Assembly: GCA_023251215.1 (NCBI GenBank)
Contig: JAHEZF010000129.1
Span: forward strand, 1 to 5,529
Source of the DNA: Sphingobacteriales bacterium
GTDB taxonomy: Bacteria > Bacteroidota > Bacteroidia > Chitinophagales > Chitinophagaceae
Length of the DNA: 5,529 nt
Direction of reading: 5' to 3'
Positions 1 to 5,529 of the stretch are shown piece by piece. The position numbers were made by a program, and so were the translations under genes. Every line of letters starts with the position of its first letter. Within the stretch, counting starts at the first letter, position 1. The notes under the pieces are model-generated. The model saw nothing but the letters and a program-made list of their open reading frames with translations. It made no database searches and was not told where the DNA came from.

Positions 1-906
1 CAGGTATCCGGTTTGGCAGGCGGAGCCACATATCCACTGGGTGTTACTACTAATGTCTGGAGAGCAACTGATGCAGCGGGTAATACTTCCACCTGTTCAT
101 TCACGGTTACTGTTCTTGATGTTCAGTTACCAGTGATCAGTGTACAGCCATCTAACCAAACTGTATGCCGGGGAACTAATGCTACGTTTAGTGTTACATC
201 AACCAATGCACTCAGCTACCAGTGGCAGGCCTTTAATGGTACCAGCTTTGTGAACATAGCAGGGGCTACGGGTTCATCTCTTGTCTTGAACAGCGTAACC
301 CTAAGTATGAATACAAACAGTTATCGTGTTAATGTAATAGGATTGTGCACAACAGTTACATCCGGTTTTGCAACCTTATATGTAAACGATCTGCCAACGA
401 TCACATTGGTGGCCAGCAATCCGACGTTATTAATACCGGGACAGTCAACAGATATTACTGCGGTAGTAAGCCCGACGGGCGGATCAATAGTTTGGTTCAA
501 GAATGGTGTTGTGATGACGGGTGTTACATCCTTTACTTTATCCGGATTAACAGTTGATGATATTGGCACCTACAGGGCTGTTTATACAGACCCGAACGGA
601 TGTGTAATGACATCGGCAAATCTGGAGCTTAAGGGTGAACCATCTGACAAGTTGTTTGTGTACCCGAGCCCGAACTCTGGTGTGTTCCATGTAAGATTCT
701 TTAACACTGTTAATGAGCCGGCAACGCTGACCGTATTTGATTCAAAAGGTGCAAGAGTTTACCAGCGGAATTTCGTAACAACAATACCATACTCAAGCTG
801 GGATGTTGATCTTGGAAAGAGCAGCGGTGGTATTTATATAGTTGAGTTGCGGAATGAAAATGGCAAGCGTTTAGGCGCAAAGAGAATTGTGGTAGTGCAT
901 AATTAA
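1..906 (+). CDS. C-terminal part of a secreted HYR/Ig-like repeat protein with T9SS type A sorting domain (5' partial)
   Basis: The frame is open from base 1 to the TAA at 904-906, giving 301 residues; the true start lies upstream, and the TTG at base 13 is not a credible start. Residues 1-40 are the end of a HYR-like module (the motif YPLGVTTNVWRATDAAGN followed by a CSFTVTV strand). Residues about 43-128 form an Ig-like module with Cys56, Trp75 and Cys116 at positions suitable for a disulfide and core Trp. Residues about 131-212 form a second Ig-like module (Trp165, the GTY strand) that keeps only one Cys (201). Residues about 213-301 match the Por secretion-tail family: VYPSPNSGVFHV, a VFDSKG strand, then GGIYIVEL and a basic end at KRIVV. 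Proteins of this kind are exported by Sec, cross the outer membrane through T9SS, lose the tail and stay at the surface or are released. HYR and Ig modules suggest an adhesin or a spacer for a catalytic domain further upstream. The N-terminal function cannot be seen here. Confidence 0.92.
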   Translation, partial: QVSGLAGGATYPLGVTTNVWRATDAAGNTSTCSFTVTVLDVQLPVISVQPSNQTVCRGTNATFSVTSTNALSYQWQAFNGTSFVNIAGATGSSLVLNSVTLSMNTNSYRVNVIGLCTTVTSGFATLYVNDLPTITLVASNPTLLIPGQSTDITAVVSPTGGSIVWFKNGVVMTGVTSFTLSGLTVDDIGTYRAVYTDPNGCVMTSANLELKGEPSDKLFVYPSPNSGVFHVRFFNTVNEPATLTVFDSKGARVYQRNFVTTIPYSSWDVDLGKSSGGIYIVELRNENGKRLGAKRIVVVHN

Positions 907-930
907 AATGTTGAACAATTAATCAGAAGC

Positions 931-969
931 AAAACCATCCCCGACGATACTGTCGGGGGTGGTTTTTTT
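931..969. terminator. Rho-independent terminator, probably bidirectional, between convergent genes
   Basis: A 14-bp stem is formed by 932-945 and 952-965, with one G:T wobble and a 6-base loop (gatact). The core CCCCGAC/GTCGGGG is perfect. On the plus strand it is followed by a run of seven T (963-969), 25 bases after the stop of the secreted protein. On the minus strand the same hairpin is followed by four T, and it lies about 35 bases past the stop of the serine hydrolase, so it can serve both convergent genes. It should be stronger in the plus direction. Confidence 0.87.
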
Positions 970-1003
970 ATACGGGAACAATTACAGGTTTCTACTATTC
1001 CTT

Positions 1004-2767
1004 TCAATTTTTAGTAAACAAATACGAATCAATTTCCACAAAATCATTGACCCTGATCTCAACGGATAAGGGCTTGCCGGCATTCAATGTGAATTTAGCA
1101 GGATAAATTCCGTAACCGATGTTGGAAAAAGTCACACGAAATTCATTATTGTCCATATATTCCATATAACCGATCAGGTCAGGATGATGTTCAAAATGGC
1201 AAATGAGCATATTGCCGCTTTTGCCAATGCTTATCTTTCCATAAACTGTATTAAAATAGTCGCCGGTATAATCGTCCAGTTTCACATCAGGTTGATTCTT
1301 TTTATTTACTCTTTGTTTCAGGGTATCCAGTTCTGCATCAGTTTGTTTTTTGCCTTGCACAAAAAATCCCCACACATATTTACTTCGGTCAGTATAAGGA
1401 ATTCCAAGATAGGCATCGAGTATCTGGTAACGTAATGCTTCAAAAAAAGTCTGGTTATCGTTGTTGGTAAGAATGGTGATGCCTAATTTTTCTTCCGGAA
1501 CAAAACAAACATTGGTCACATGCCCGAATGCACCGCCGGTATGCCAGAATACCTGCCTGCCCGCATAGTCGGTTTGGAAAACCCCTAAACCATACAACCG
1601 CATGTGCATCGGAAAGCCGGCCGATTTCCTGCTACCAACAACCATATTGGCGTCTCTTGTTTTTTGCAACACCTGCCAGGGAATAATCTGACTTCCTCCA
1701 TATTTGCCACTGTCCAGTTGCATCATAAGCCAATGGGTTAAATCTTTTACATTGCTCACCATGCTGGTGGCCGGGCCAAGATTATCAACATTATCAAAAG
1801 GAATTTTGGTAATGGAGCTATATAAATTATTATGTGGTTGTGCTACGTTATTTCTTTGTGCAAGCCCGGCAGTGTTCATATACGTATTGGTCATCGCAAG
1901 GGGAGTAAGAATATTTTCCAGCACATAACTTTCCCAACTTTGGCCGGTTACTTTTTCCAGTATCTGCCCGGCTACCAGGAAAGCGGAGTTGCAATAACCA
2001 TAGTCCTGTCTGAATTGCCCCGGTGGTTTCAGGTAACGCATTTTCCAGATAATGGAATCTTTTGGAAGATTGGAATCCCAAAAAGTAAAATCTCCCTGGA
2101 AAGTTTTTGTACCGAGCCGGTGACAGAGCAGGTCTTTGATATTTACCAATTGAGTGGAATTGCTGTCATACAACCTGAACCAGGGAATGTATTGTGTTAC
2201 TTTATCATTCAGCGATAATTTTTTTTCAAAGTCCAGTTTGGCAATGGAAGTGCCGGTGAATAGTTTGGAATTGGAAGCAATAATAAATAAAGTATTTTCA
2301 TCCACTTTATCCTCTTTACCAAATTCCCTGACACCATAACCTTTCATCAATACAACTTTGCCATCTTTTACTATGGCAACAGCAAGGCCGGGAATTTGCC
2401 ACTGCTGCATACCTCTGGTAATATAGCTGTCGAGGCTGTCGCTCAGAAAATTTGAAGTCTTTCCCGGAATCGCATCAATAACATTGGGGATGTCAGGTTT
2501 TTGTTTAGAAATATTATCCGAAGTTTTTTGAGGATTTATTTCCGAAGGCTTCTGTTTGCTATCATTGACGCTACTTTTTTTTAAGGAATCAGTAACAGGC
2601 TCTTTTTTCTCAGATTGGGCAATTAATGCCTTTCTGGTAGAATCTATTTTTCCCATGGCATTGGAAAAAACAGGGTTTTGAGCAAAAGAAGCAGTATGGA
2701 TAAATAGTGCACAGCCATTAATCATTAAAAAATATACAAGTGGTTGTTTAAGTCTGTTAAGTTGCAT
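1004..2767 (-). CDS. Exported serine hydrolase of the class C beta-lactamase / penicillin-binding protein family with C-terminal DUF3471-like domain
   Basis: The product is 587 residues. I chose the ATG at 2767 because it opens a good signal peptide: MQLNRLK, a hydrophobic core, then a likely signal peptidase I site after Ala29 (SFA|QNP). A longer frame from a TTG at 2827 would overlap the mutase gene and bury this signal. Residues about 30-105 are a hydrophilic Lys/Ser/Pro/Gln linker. The catalytic domain follows (about 110-450), with the family's three motifs: Ser165-x-x-Lys168 (SNSK, Ser as nucleophile), Tyr258-Cys-Asn260 (YxN) and His409-Thr-Gly411 (the HTG form of KTG). Residues about 497-585 resemble DUF3471, often found at the end of such proteins. 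Members include D,D-peptidases, D-amino acid peptidases, esterases and lactamases; the substrate cannot be read from these motifs. The protein probably acts in the periplasm or at the outer membrane. The gene starts 43 bases after the mutase stop, so co-transcription is possible, but a promoter-like box lies just before the ATG. Confidence 0.93.
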   Translation of the reverse strand: MQLNRLKQPLVYFLMINGCALFIHTASFAQNPVFSNAMGKIDSTRKALIAQSEKKEPVTDSLKKSSVNDSKQKPSEINPQKTSDNISKQKPDIPNVIDAIPGKTSNFLSDSLDSYITRGMQQWQIPGLAVAIVKDGKVVLMKGYGVREFGKEDKVDENTLFIIASNSKLFTGTSIAKLDFEKKLSLNDKVTQYIPWFRLYDSNSTQLVNIKDLLCHRLGTKTFQGDFTFWDSNLPKDSIIWKMRYLKPPGQFRQDYGYCNSAFLVAGQILEKVTGQSWESYVLENILTPLAMTNTYMNTAGLAQRNNVAQPHNNLYSSITKIPFDNVDNLGPATSMVSNVKDLTHWLMMQLDSGKYGGSQIIPWQVLQKTRDANMVVGSRKSAGFPMHMRLYGLGVFQTDYAGRQVFWHTGGAFGHVTNVCFVPEEKLGITILTNNDNQTFFEALRYQILDAYLGIPYTDRSKYVWGFFVQGKKQTDAELDTLKQRVNKKNQPDVKLDDYTGDYFNTVYGKISIGKSGNMLICHFEHHPDLIGYMEYMDNNEFRVTFSNIGYGIYPAKFTLNAGKPLSVEIRVNDFVEIDSYLFTKN

Positions 2768-2769
2768 AA

Positions 2770-2777
2770 CAAAATTA
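2770..2777 (-). promoter_or_regulatory. Possible -7 promoter box (TAATTTTG) just before the serine hydrolase gene
   Basis: On the minus strand TAATTTTG fits the Bacteroidota -7 consensus TAnnTTTG and ends two bases before the ATG at 2767. No good -33 TTTG is seen at the usual distance, only T-rich stretches containing TTTC. Transcription from here would begin at or inside the start codon, so the match could be chance in an AT-rich gap. Confidence 0.3.
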
Positions 2778-2810
2778 TTTAGGAAATGAAAGTAAGAAAA
2801 AGCGGGCAGA

Positions 2811-4391
2811 TCATTTATACTCTCCAAAAATCTCTCTCAGTGTATCTGCAATTTCGCCAAGAGTACAATAATTTTCTACTGCTTCTACAACAACAGGCAT
2901 AATGTTCTCGCCTCCGGAAGCTTTATCATTGAGTGATTGAAGGAGGTTATCACATTTGGCCGGGTTACGTCGTTTGCGTAATGATTTTAATTTTTCTGCC
3001 TGTACCTTCCGGATAGAGTCATCTATTTTAAAGGCAGGCATCACTTGTTCATTCTGTAACTGAAATTTATTTACACCAACAATTATTTTTTCTCCGGTTT
3101 CAATTTTTCGCTGGTATTCATAAGCACTCCGTGCAATTTCATTTTGGATAAAACCCTGCTCAATAGCTGAAACGCTGCCACCCATGGCATCAATCTTCTG
3201 AATTAATTTCCATGCTTCTGCTTCCACTTCATTGGTAAGCGATTCAACAAAATAAGAACCGGCCAGCGGATCAACAGTATCTGCCACGCCGCTTTCAAAA
3301 GCTGCGATCTGTTGTGTCCGCAATGCAATCCTTACTGCTTCTTCAGTGGGTAAACTCAGCGCTTCATCATAACCATTGGTATGCAATGATTGTGTGCCGC
3401 CCAAAACCGCCGCCAGTGTTTGTATAGTTACTCTTGAGATATTATTCAGTGGTTGTTGTGCGGTTAATGTGCTGCCCCCGGTTTGTGTATGAAAGCGAAG
3501 CATCATGGCTTTGGGATCGGTGGCGCCCATGTCTTTCATCATCTTAGCCCACATTCTTCTTGCTGCTCTGAATTTGGCAGCTTCCTCGAACAAATTATTG
3601 TGGGCATTAAAAAAGAAAGAGAGGCGTTTGCCAAAAATATTTATGTCAAGCCCTTTCTCCAATGCAGCCTGCACATAAGCTTTTCCATTGCTGAGGGTAA
3701 AAGCAATTTCCTGGACAGCCGTGCTGCCGGCTTCGCGGATATGATAACCGGATATGGAGATCGTATTCCATTTGGGTACTTCGCTGCTGCACCATTCAAA
3801 AATGTCGGTGATGATGCGCATGGAAGGTTTGGGCGGATAGATATAAGTTCCTCTTGCAGCATATTCTTTTAAAATATCATTCTGGATGGTGCCGGTTATT
3901 TTTTTCAGATCGGCTCCCTGCTTTTTTGCCAGGGCAACATAAAATGCCAGCAAAATAAATCCTGTGGCATTAATGGTCATCGAAGTAGAAACATCTTCCA
4001 GTTTGATCCCATTGAACAATGTTTCCATGTCTTCAATGCTGTCAATGGCCACTCCAACTTTTCCTACTTCGCCTTCTGCCAATGGATGATCGCTGTCATA
4101 ACCGATTTGTGTTGGAAGATCAAAAGCCACACTTAGCCCCATCACTCCCTGCGATAATAAATAATGGTATCGCATATTACTTTCTTCAGCAGTAGAAAAG
4201 CCGGCGTATTGCCGCATGGTCCATAATTTACCGCGGTACATGTCGGCTTGGATGCCACGGGTGAAAGGGAAAGAACCTGGGGCCTCCCCTAAATCCCCTC
4301 CGGTGGAGGGGGCTTTTGGAAGATCACTTGCATTGTAAACTTCTTTTATTTCAATCCCGCTATCGGTATATTTCTTTGAAGATTCTTTCAT
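2811..4391 (-). CDS. Methylmalonyl-CoA mutase-type acyl-CoA mutase, large (catalytic barrel) subunit without B12-binding domain
   Basis: The product is 526 residues and looks complete, ending in the usual [17 protein letters not shown]. It is the substrate-binding TIM-barrel subunit of a coenzyme B12-dependent acyl-CoA mutase, which moves the thioester group in methylmalonyl-CoA/succinyl-CoA interconversion. Hallmarks are [13 protein letters not shown] (60-72), [17 protein letters not shown] (85-101), TIQNDILKE (168-176), [11 protein letters not shown] (212-222) and the signature region [12 protein letters not shown] to DPLAGSYF (337-381). By eye, Tyr62, Gln170, Arg180 and His217 align with Tyr89, Gln197, Arg207 and His244 of the Propionibacterium enzyme. 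Tyr plus Arg is the methylmalonyl pattern; isobutyryl-CoA mutase has Phe and Gln. There is no cobalamin-binding domain, as in split archaeal-type enzymes of about 520-560 residues, and no partner is encoded here. Residues 26-37 are oddly Gly/Pro-rich and come from a palindromic repeat inserted in frame. The gene starts 43 bases after the small membrane protein gene. The reaction is well supported; substrate choice is inferred. Confidence 0.95.
   Translation of the reverse strand: MKESSKKYTDSGIEIKEVYNASDLPKAPSTGGDLGEAPGSFPFTRGIQADMYRGKLWTMRQYAGFSTAEESNMRYHYLLSQGVMGLSVAFDLPTQIGYDSDHPLAEGEVGKVGVAIDSIEDMETLFNGIKLEDVSTSMTINATGFILLAFYVALAKKQGADLKKITGTIQNDILKEYAARGTYIYPPKPSMRIITDIFEWCSSEVPKWNTISISGYHIREAGSTAVQEIAFTLSNGKAYVQAALEKGLDINIFGKRLSFFFNAHNNLFEEAAKFRAARRMWAKMMKDMGATDPKAMMLRFHTQTGGSTLTAQQPLNNISRVTIQTLAAVLGGTQSLHTNGYDEALSLPTEEAVRIALRTQQIAAFESGVADTVDPLAGSYFVESLTNEVEAEAWKLIQKIDAMGGSVSAIEQGFIQNEIARSAYEYQRKIETGEKIIVGVNKFQLQNEQVMPAFKIDDSIRKVQAEKLKSLRKRRNPAKCDNLLQSLNDKASGGENIMPVVVEAVENYCTLGEIADTLREIFGEYK
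4281..4316 (-). repeat. Palindromic repeat element (copy A) in frame inside the mutase gene
   Basis: This is a 36-base GC-rich stretch with a perfect 7-bp hairpin (4295-4301 with 4305-4311, loop ggt). Read on the minus strand it runs AAAGCCCCCTCC, loop, GGAGGGG, ATTTAGGGG, AGGCC. It has the same order of blocks as the intergenic copy at 4404-4436, which lies in the opposite orientation. It encodes mutase residues 26-37, a Gly/Pro-rich segment unlike the rest of the protein. I recall similar CCCCTCC...GGAGGGG...TTTAGGGG repeats as common in Bacteroidota intergenic DNA. The exact ends are uncertain by a few bases. Confidence 0.75.
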
Positions 4392-4403
4392 CTTTAGGGT
4401 TTT

Positions 4404-4436
4404 AAAGCCCTCCCTTCGGGAGGGTTTGGGTGGGCT
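4404..4436 (+). repeat. Palindromic repeat element (copy B) between the small membrane protein gene and the mutase gene
   Basis: A perfect 7-bp hairpin (CCCTCCC 4408-4414, loop ttc, GGGAGGG 4418-4424) is followed by TTTGGG and closed by GGGCT at 4432-4436, which is the inverse of AGCCC at 4406-4410. Its block order matches copy A, but in the opposite orientation. It fills most of the 43-base gap, and its right end overlaps the stop codon (4435-4437) of the upstream minus-strand gene. There is no long T run after the hairpin on either strand, so it is not a standard terminator, though it could affect readthrough or mRNA stability between the two genes. Confidence 0.7.
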
Positions 4437-4950
4437 ACTTCATCATCTTCTTTGCTTCAAAGTTCAATGCCTCCAGTACGATCTCATGCAATGTTCCTTT
4501 TTTACTTGTCATCATAAATTCCAATAGCCTTCTGTTCAGGTCAAGCCCGGTTGCTTCAGCAGGTAAAGTAGCACCAACCTGGTTAATGATAAGCATATTC
4601 TGATCTTTCAGATTCTTTATTGCTTCCCAGGCCATCGGGCTCACATAAATCTGCTGTGTGGCATTATATTCATATTCCTGCTTAATGCTTTCCAACAAGA
4701 GCAGTTGCATTTGTTTTGCATCCATTCCGGATGATTGCTGGTTGGCACGGCTAACCAGGCTGGGTATTGCAATTCTTTCGGCCAGCATCACCAGTCTTTC
4801 ATAAGCCTGCAATTGCAAAGGACGGCTGGTATAGGAATCAGTTTCCTTTTTTGCCGTTTTTTTCCGCTGCTCATTCACCAGATAAAACGAAAAGAAAGAA
4901 ACCAGAAGGGCGAAAACAGCAATAATAAGATTGATCATGTTTTGATCCAT
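4435..4950 (-). CDS. Small membrane-anchored protein of unknown function, conserved in Bacteroidota (DUF7935-like)
   Basis: The product is 171 residues, starting at ATG 4950 and ending with TAG at 4435-4437. Residues about 6-25 ([20 protein letters not shown]) form one transmembrane helix, followed at once by basic residues (EQRKKTAKK), which suggests an anchor with the rest of the protein in the cytoplasm. The soluble part looks helical and has motifs I remember from uncharacterised Bacteroidota proteins: [23 protein letters not shown] (43-65), [22 protein letters not shown] (83-104) and an [11 protein letters not shown] stretch after it. I believe this family is now called DUF7935, but I recall the name rather than having checked it. 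No catalytic motif is visible and it is not a cobalamin-binding subunit. It is the first gene of the minus-strand block, with a good promoter box 20 bases upstream. No function is proposed. Confidence 0.85.
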   Translation of the reverse strand: MDQNMINLIIAVFALLVSFFSFYLVNEQRKKTAKKETDSYTSRPLQLQAYERLVMLAERIAIPSLVSRANQQSSGMDAKQMQLLLLESIKQEYEYNATQQIYVSPMAWEAIKNLKDQNMLIINQVGATLPAEATGLDLNRRLLEFMMTSKKGTLHEIVLEALNFEAKKMMK

Positions 4951-4970
4951 AGGAATGTATTTGGCAATGG

Positions 4971-4978
4971 CAAAAATA
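4971..4978 (-). promoter_or_regulatory. Likely -7 promoter box (TATTTTTG) for the minus-strand gene block
   Basis: TATTTTTG on the minus strand fits the Bacteroidota -7 consensus TAnnTTTG and ends 20 bases before the ATG at 4950, leaving a short leader. A TTTG that could act as the -33 element lies at 5006-5003, inside the hairpin repeat, with a 24-base spacer that is somewhat longer than usual. If it is used, the repeat forms part of this promoter. No clear Shine-Dalgarno sequence is seen before the ATG, which is common in this phylum. Confidence 0.55.
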
Positions 4979-4985
4979 GTGGTTT

Positions 4986-5026
4986 ATGCCGAAGGCATCC
5001 TCCAAAGGAGTCCTTGGGACCTTCGG
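4986..5026. repeat. Compound hairpin repeat upstream of the minus-strand block
   Basis: Three small hairpins lie end to end: ATGCC/GGCAT (4986-4990 with 4994-4998), CTCC/GGAG (5000-5003 with 5007-5010) and GTCC/GGAC (5010-5013 with 5017-5020). In addition the outer blocks CCGAAGG (4989-4995) and CCTTCGG (5020-5026) are exact inverse complements, so the whole unit can also fold as one structure enclosing the middle hairpin. The density of pairing within 41 bases and the GC-rich content in AT-rich surroundings suggest a dispersed repeat unit rather than an operator. It encodes no protein that I can support. Confidence 0.6.
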
Positions 5027-5056
5027 GAAAAGTTTAGAGATTAAGTATGGGATAAA

Positions 5057-5071
5057 TTCCGATGTTCGGAA
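5057..5071. repeat. Short inverted repeat in the divergent intergenic region
   Basis: TTCCGA (5057-5062) and TCGGAA (5066-5071) form a perfect 6-bp inverted repeat with a 3-base centre; a partial direct echo (AATCCGAT) follows at 5071-5078. It lies about 165 bases before the HesB/IscA start, which is far for a classical operator. It might be a regulator site, but it may equally be chance. Confidence 0.3.
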
Positions 5072-5096
5072 ATCCGATAATGGTTTTAATTTAATC

Positions 5097-5171
5097 TCAC
5101 GCAGAGATCGCAGGATACACAGAGCTTAATAATCAATAAATATCCTCAGCGTCCCGGCGTATCCTGCGTGA
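5097..5171. repeat. Long imperfect inverted repeat (about 75 bases) upstream of the HesB/IscA gene
   Basis: The ends TCACGCAG (5097-5104) and CTGCGTGA (5164-5171) are exact inverse complements. A 10-base block CGCAGGATAC (5109-5118) is also the exact inverse of GTATCCTGCG (5159-5168). The two pairings overlap, so each arm seems built from related CGCAG-type subunits. The arms flank an AT-rich centre (about 5125-5143). I recall similar CTCACGCAGAG...CTGCGTGAAA repeats as widespread in bacterial intergenic DNA, including Bacteroidota. It ends 64 bases before the HesB/IscA ATG. No long T run follows, so it does not look like a terminator. Confidence 0.7.
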
Positions 5172-5199
5172 AACTGACCCACTACCAGAAATCCAGACA

Positions 5200-5231
5200 T
5201 TCGGTTTCTACAAAGACATTGTTTATTTTTG
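5200..5231 (+). promoter_or_regulatory. Likely promoter of the HesB/IscA gene (TTCG-N20-TATTTTTG)
   Basis: TATTTTTG at 5224-5231 is a full match to the Bacteroidota -7 consensus TAnnTTTG. TTCG at 5200-5203 could be an imperfect -33 element with a 20-base spacer. The -7 box ends only four bases before the ATG at 5236, so the transcript would start at or very near the start codon and have almost no leader. Confidence 0.55.
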
Positions 5232-5235
5232 CAGT

Positions 5236-5529
5236 ATGGAAACAACAATAGCGACACCAGTTACAATAACAGAATCTGCCATTAAAGAAATAAAAGCTTT
5301 GATGAGCAAGGAAGGTTTTGATGATACACAGGCATTACGGTTAGGAGTGAAGGGTGGTGGTTGCTCCGGTATGACGTATATACTGGGCTTCGATCATAAG
5401 CAGGAAGATGATCATGAATTTACAATTGAAGGCATTCGCTGCGTAATGAACAAGGCTCATGAAATGTATCTGTATAATATGCAGGTGGACTGGCAGGATG
5501 GACTGAACAATCGTGGGTTTACATTTAAA
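5236..5529 (+). CDS. HesB/IscA family iron-sulfur cluster assembly protein (SufA-type), 3' partial
   Basis: From the ATG at 5236 the frame stays open to the window end, giving 98 residues without a stop. The sequence has the A-type Fe-S carrier pattern: an N-terminal ITESAIKEIKALM helix (11-23), LRLGVKGGGCSGMTY (35-48) with the first conserved cysteine at Cys43, a GFDHKQEDD stretch, and VDWQDGLNNRGFTFK (84-98). Family members are about 107-110 residues and end with a Cys-Gly-Cys-Gly motif roughly ten residues after this point, so only the last ligand pair is missing through truncation by the window. These proteins carry [2Fe-2S] or [4Fe-4S] clusters in the cytoplasm and hand them to target enzymes. 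The start is fixed by the conserved N-terminal helix; the next Met (23) would remove it. In many Bacteroidota such a gene precedes sufB, sufC and sufD, which would lie beyond the edge; that is expectation, not observation. IscA, SufA and ErpA cannot be told apart here. Confidence 0.95.
   Translation, partial: METTIATPVTITESAIKEIKALMSKEGFDDTQALRLGVKGGGCSGMTYILGFDHKQEDDHEFTIEGIRCVMNKAHEMYLYNMQVDWQDGLNNRGFTFK

Noticed and set aside
1832..2218. Open frame of 128 codons on the plus strand
   Set aside because: It is antisense to the catalytic domain of the serine hydrolase, and the hydrolase frame carries all three active-site motifs across this region.
2768..2827. TTG start at 2827 giving a 607-residue serine hydrolase
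   Set aside because: It would overlap the mutase gene by 17 bases and put 20 residues in front of a good signal peptide; the ATG at 2767 fits much better.
3483..3872. Open frame of 129 codons on the plus strand
   Set aside because: It lies fully antisense to the well-conserved mutase gene and its product shows no recognisable domain or promoter; it is a shadow of the mutase coding frame.
4281..4436. Two GC-rich repeats as the start of a CRISPR array
   Set aside because: There are only two copies, in opposite orientation, of unequal length and imperfectly matched, with coding sequence between them.
4404..4436. Copy B hairpin as an intrinsic terminator
   Set aside because: Only short T stretches (TTT) follow the hairpin on either strand, and the downstream mutase gene lies in the same direction with little room for a separate promoter.
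4735..5037. Plus-strand open frame of 100 codons running out of the small membrane protein gene into the hairpin repeat
   Set aside because: Half of it is antisense to the membrane protein gene and the rest translates a repeat; there is no family resemblance.
5097..5171. Long inverted repeat as a riboswitch leader for the HesB/IscA gene
   Set aside because: The likely promoter box lies downstream of it, at 5224-5231, so the repeat would not be in the transcript; no known riboswitch core is recognisable.

Overview
The window looks like chromosomal DNA of a Bacteroidota bacterium, probably from the Chitinophagaceae or a near relative. Four things point there: a C-terminal type IX secretion (T9SS) sorting domain, a small membrane protein of a type I associate with Bacteroidota, TAnnTTTG promoter boxes close to start codons, and short GC-rich palindromic repeats of a kind scattered through genomes of this phylum. 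The genus-level guess is inference.

Layout. Bases 1-906 (+) are the 3' end of a large secreted repeat protein: the end of a HYR-like module, two Ig-like modules and a T9SS type A tail. It converges on a minus-strand block, and a strong, probably bidirectional terminator (931-969) lies between them. Reading the minus strand from right to left, the block holds a small membrane-anchored protein of unknown function (4950-4435), a stand-alone large subunit of a methylmalonyl-CoA-type mutase (4391-2811) and an exported class C beta-lactamase-like serine hydrolase (2767-1004). Both gaps are 43 bases, so the three could form one transcription unit, although the hydrolase has a possible promoter box of its own. 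To the right, reading the other way, is a HesB/IscA (SufA-type) Fe-S assembly gene starting at 5236 and cut by the window end just before its expected C-terminal Cys-Gly-Cys motif.

Function. The mutase should interconvert methylmalonyl-CoA and succinyl-CoA (propionate, odd-chain and branched-chain metabolism). It lacks the cobalamin-binding domain, so it needs a partner subunit encoded outside the window. The small membrane protein and the hydrolase have no evident link to that reaction. The Fe-S gene probably opens a suf-type operon beyond the edge.

The most unusual feature is a cluster of palindromic repeats between about 4280 and 5171. One copy lies in frame inside the 5' end of the mutase gene and adds about 12 residues. 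A second, related copy in the opposite orientation fills most of the gap between the membrane protein and the mutase and supplies part of a stop codon. Two other palindromic structures occupy the divergent intergenic region. I found no CRISPR array, tRNA, rRNA or transposase, and no clear sign of a wholly new multi-gene system.
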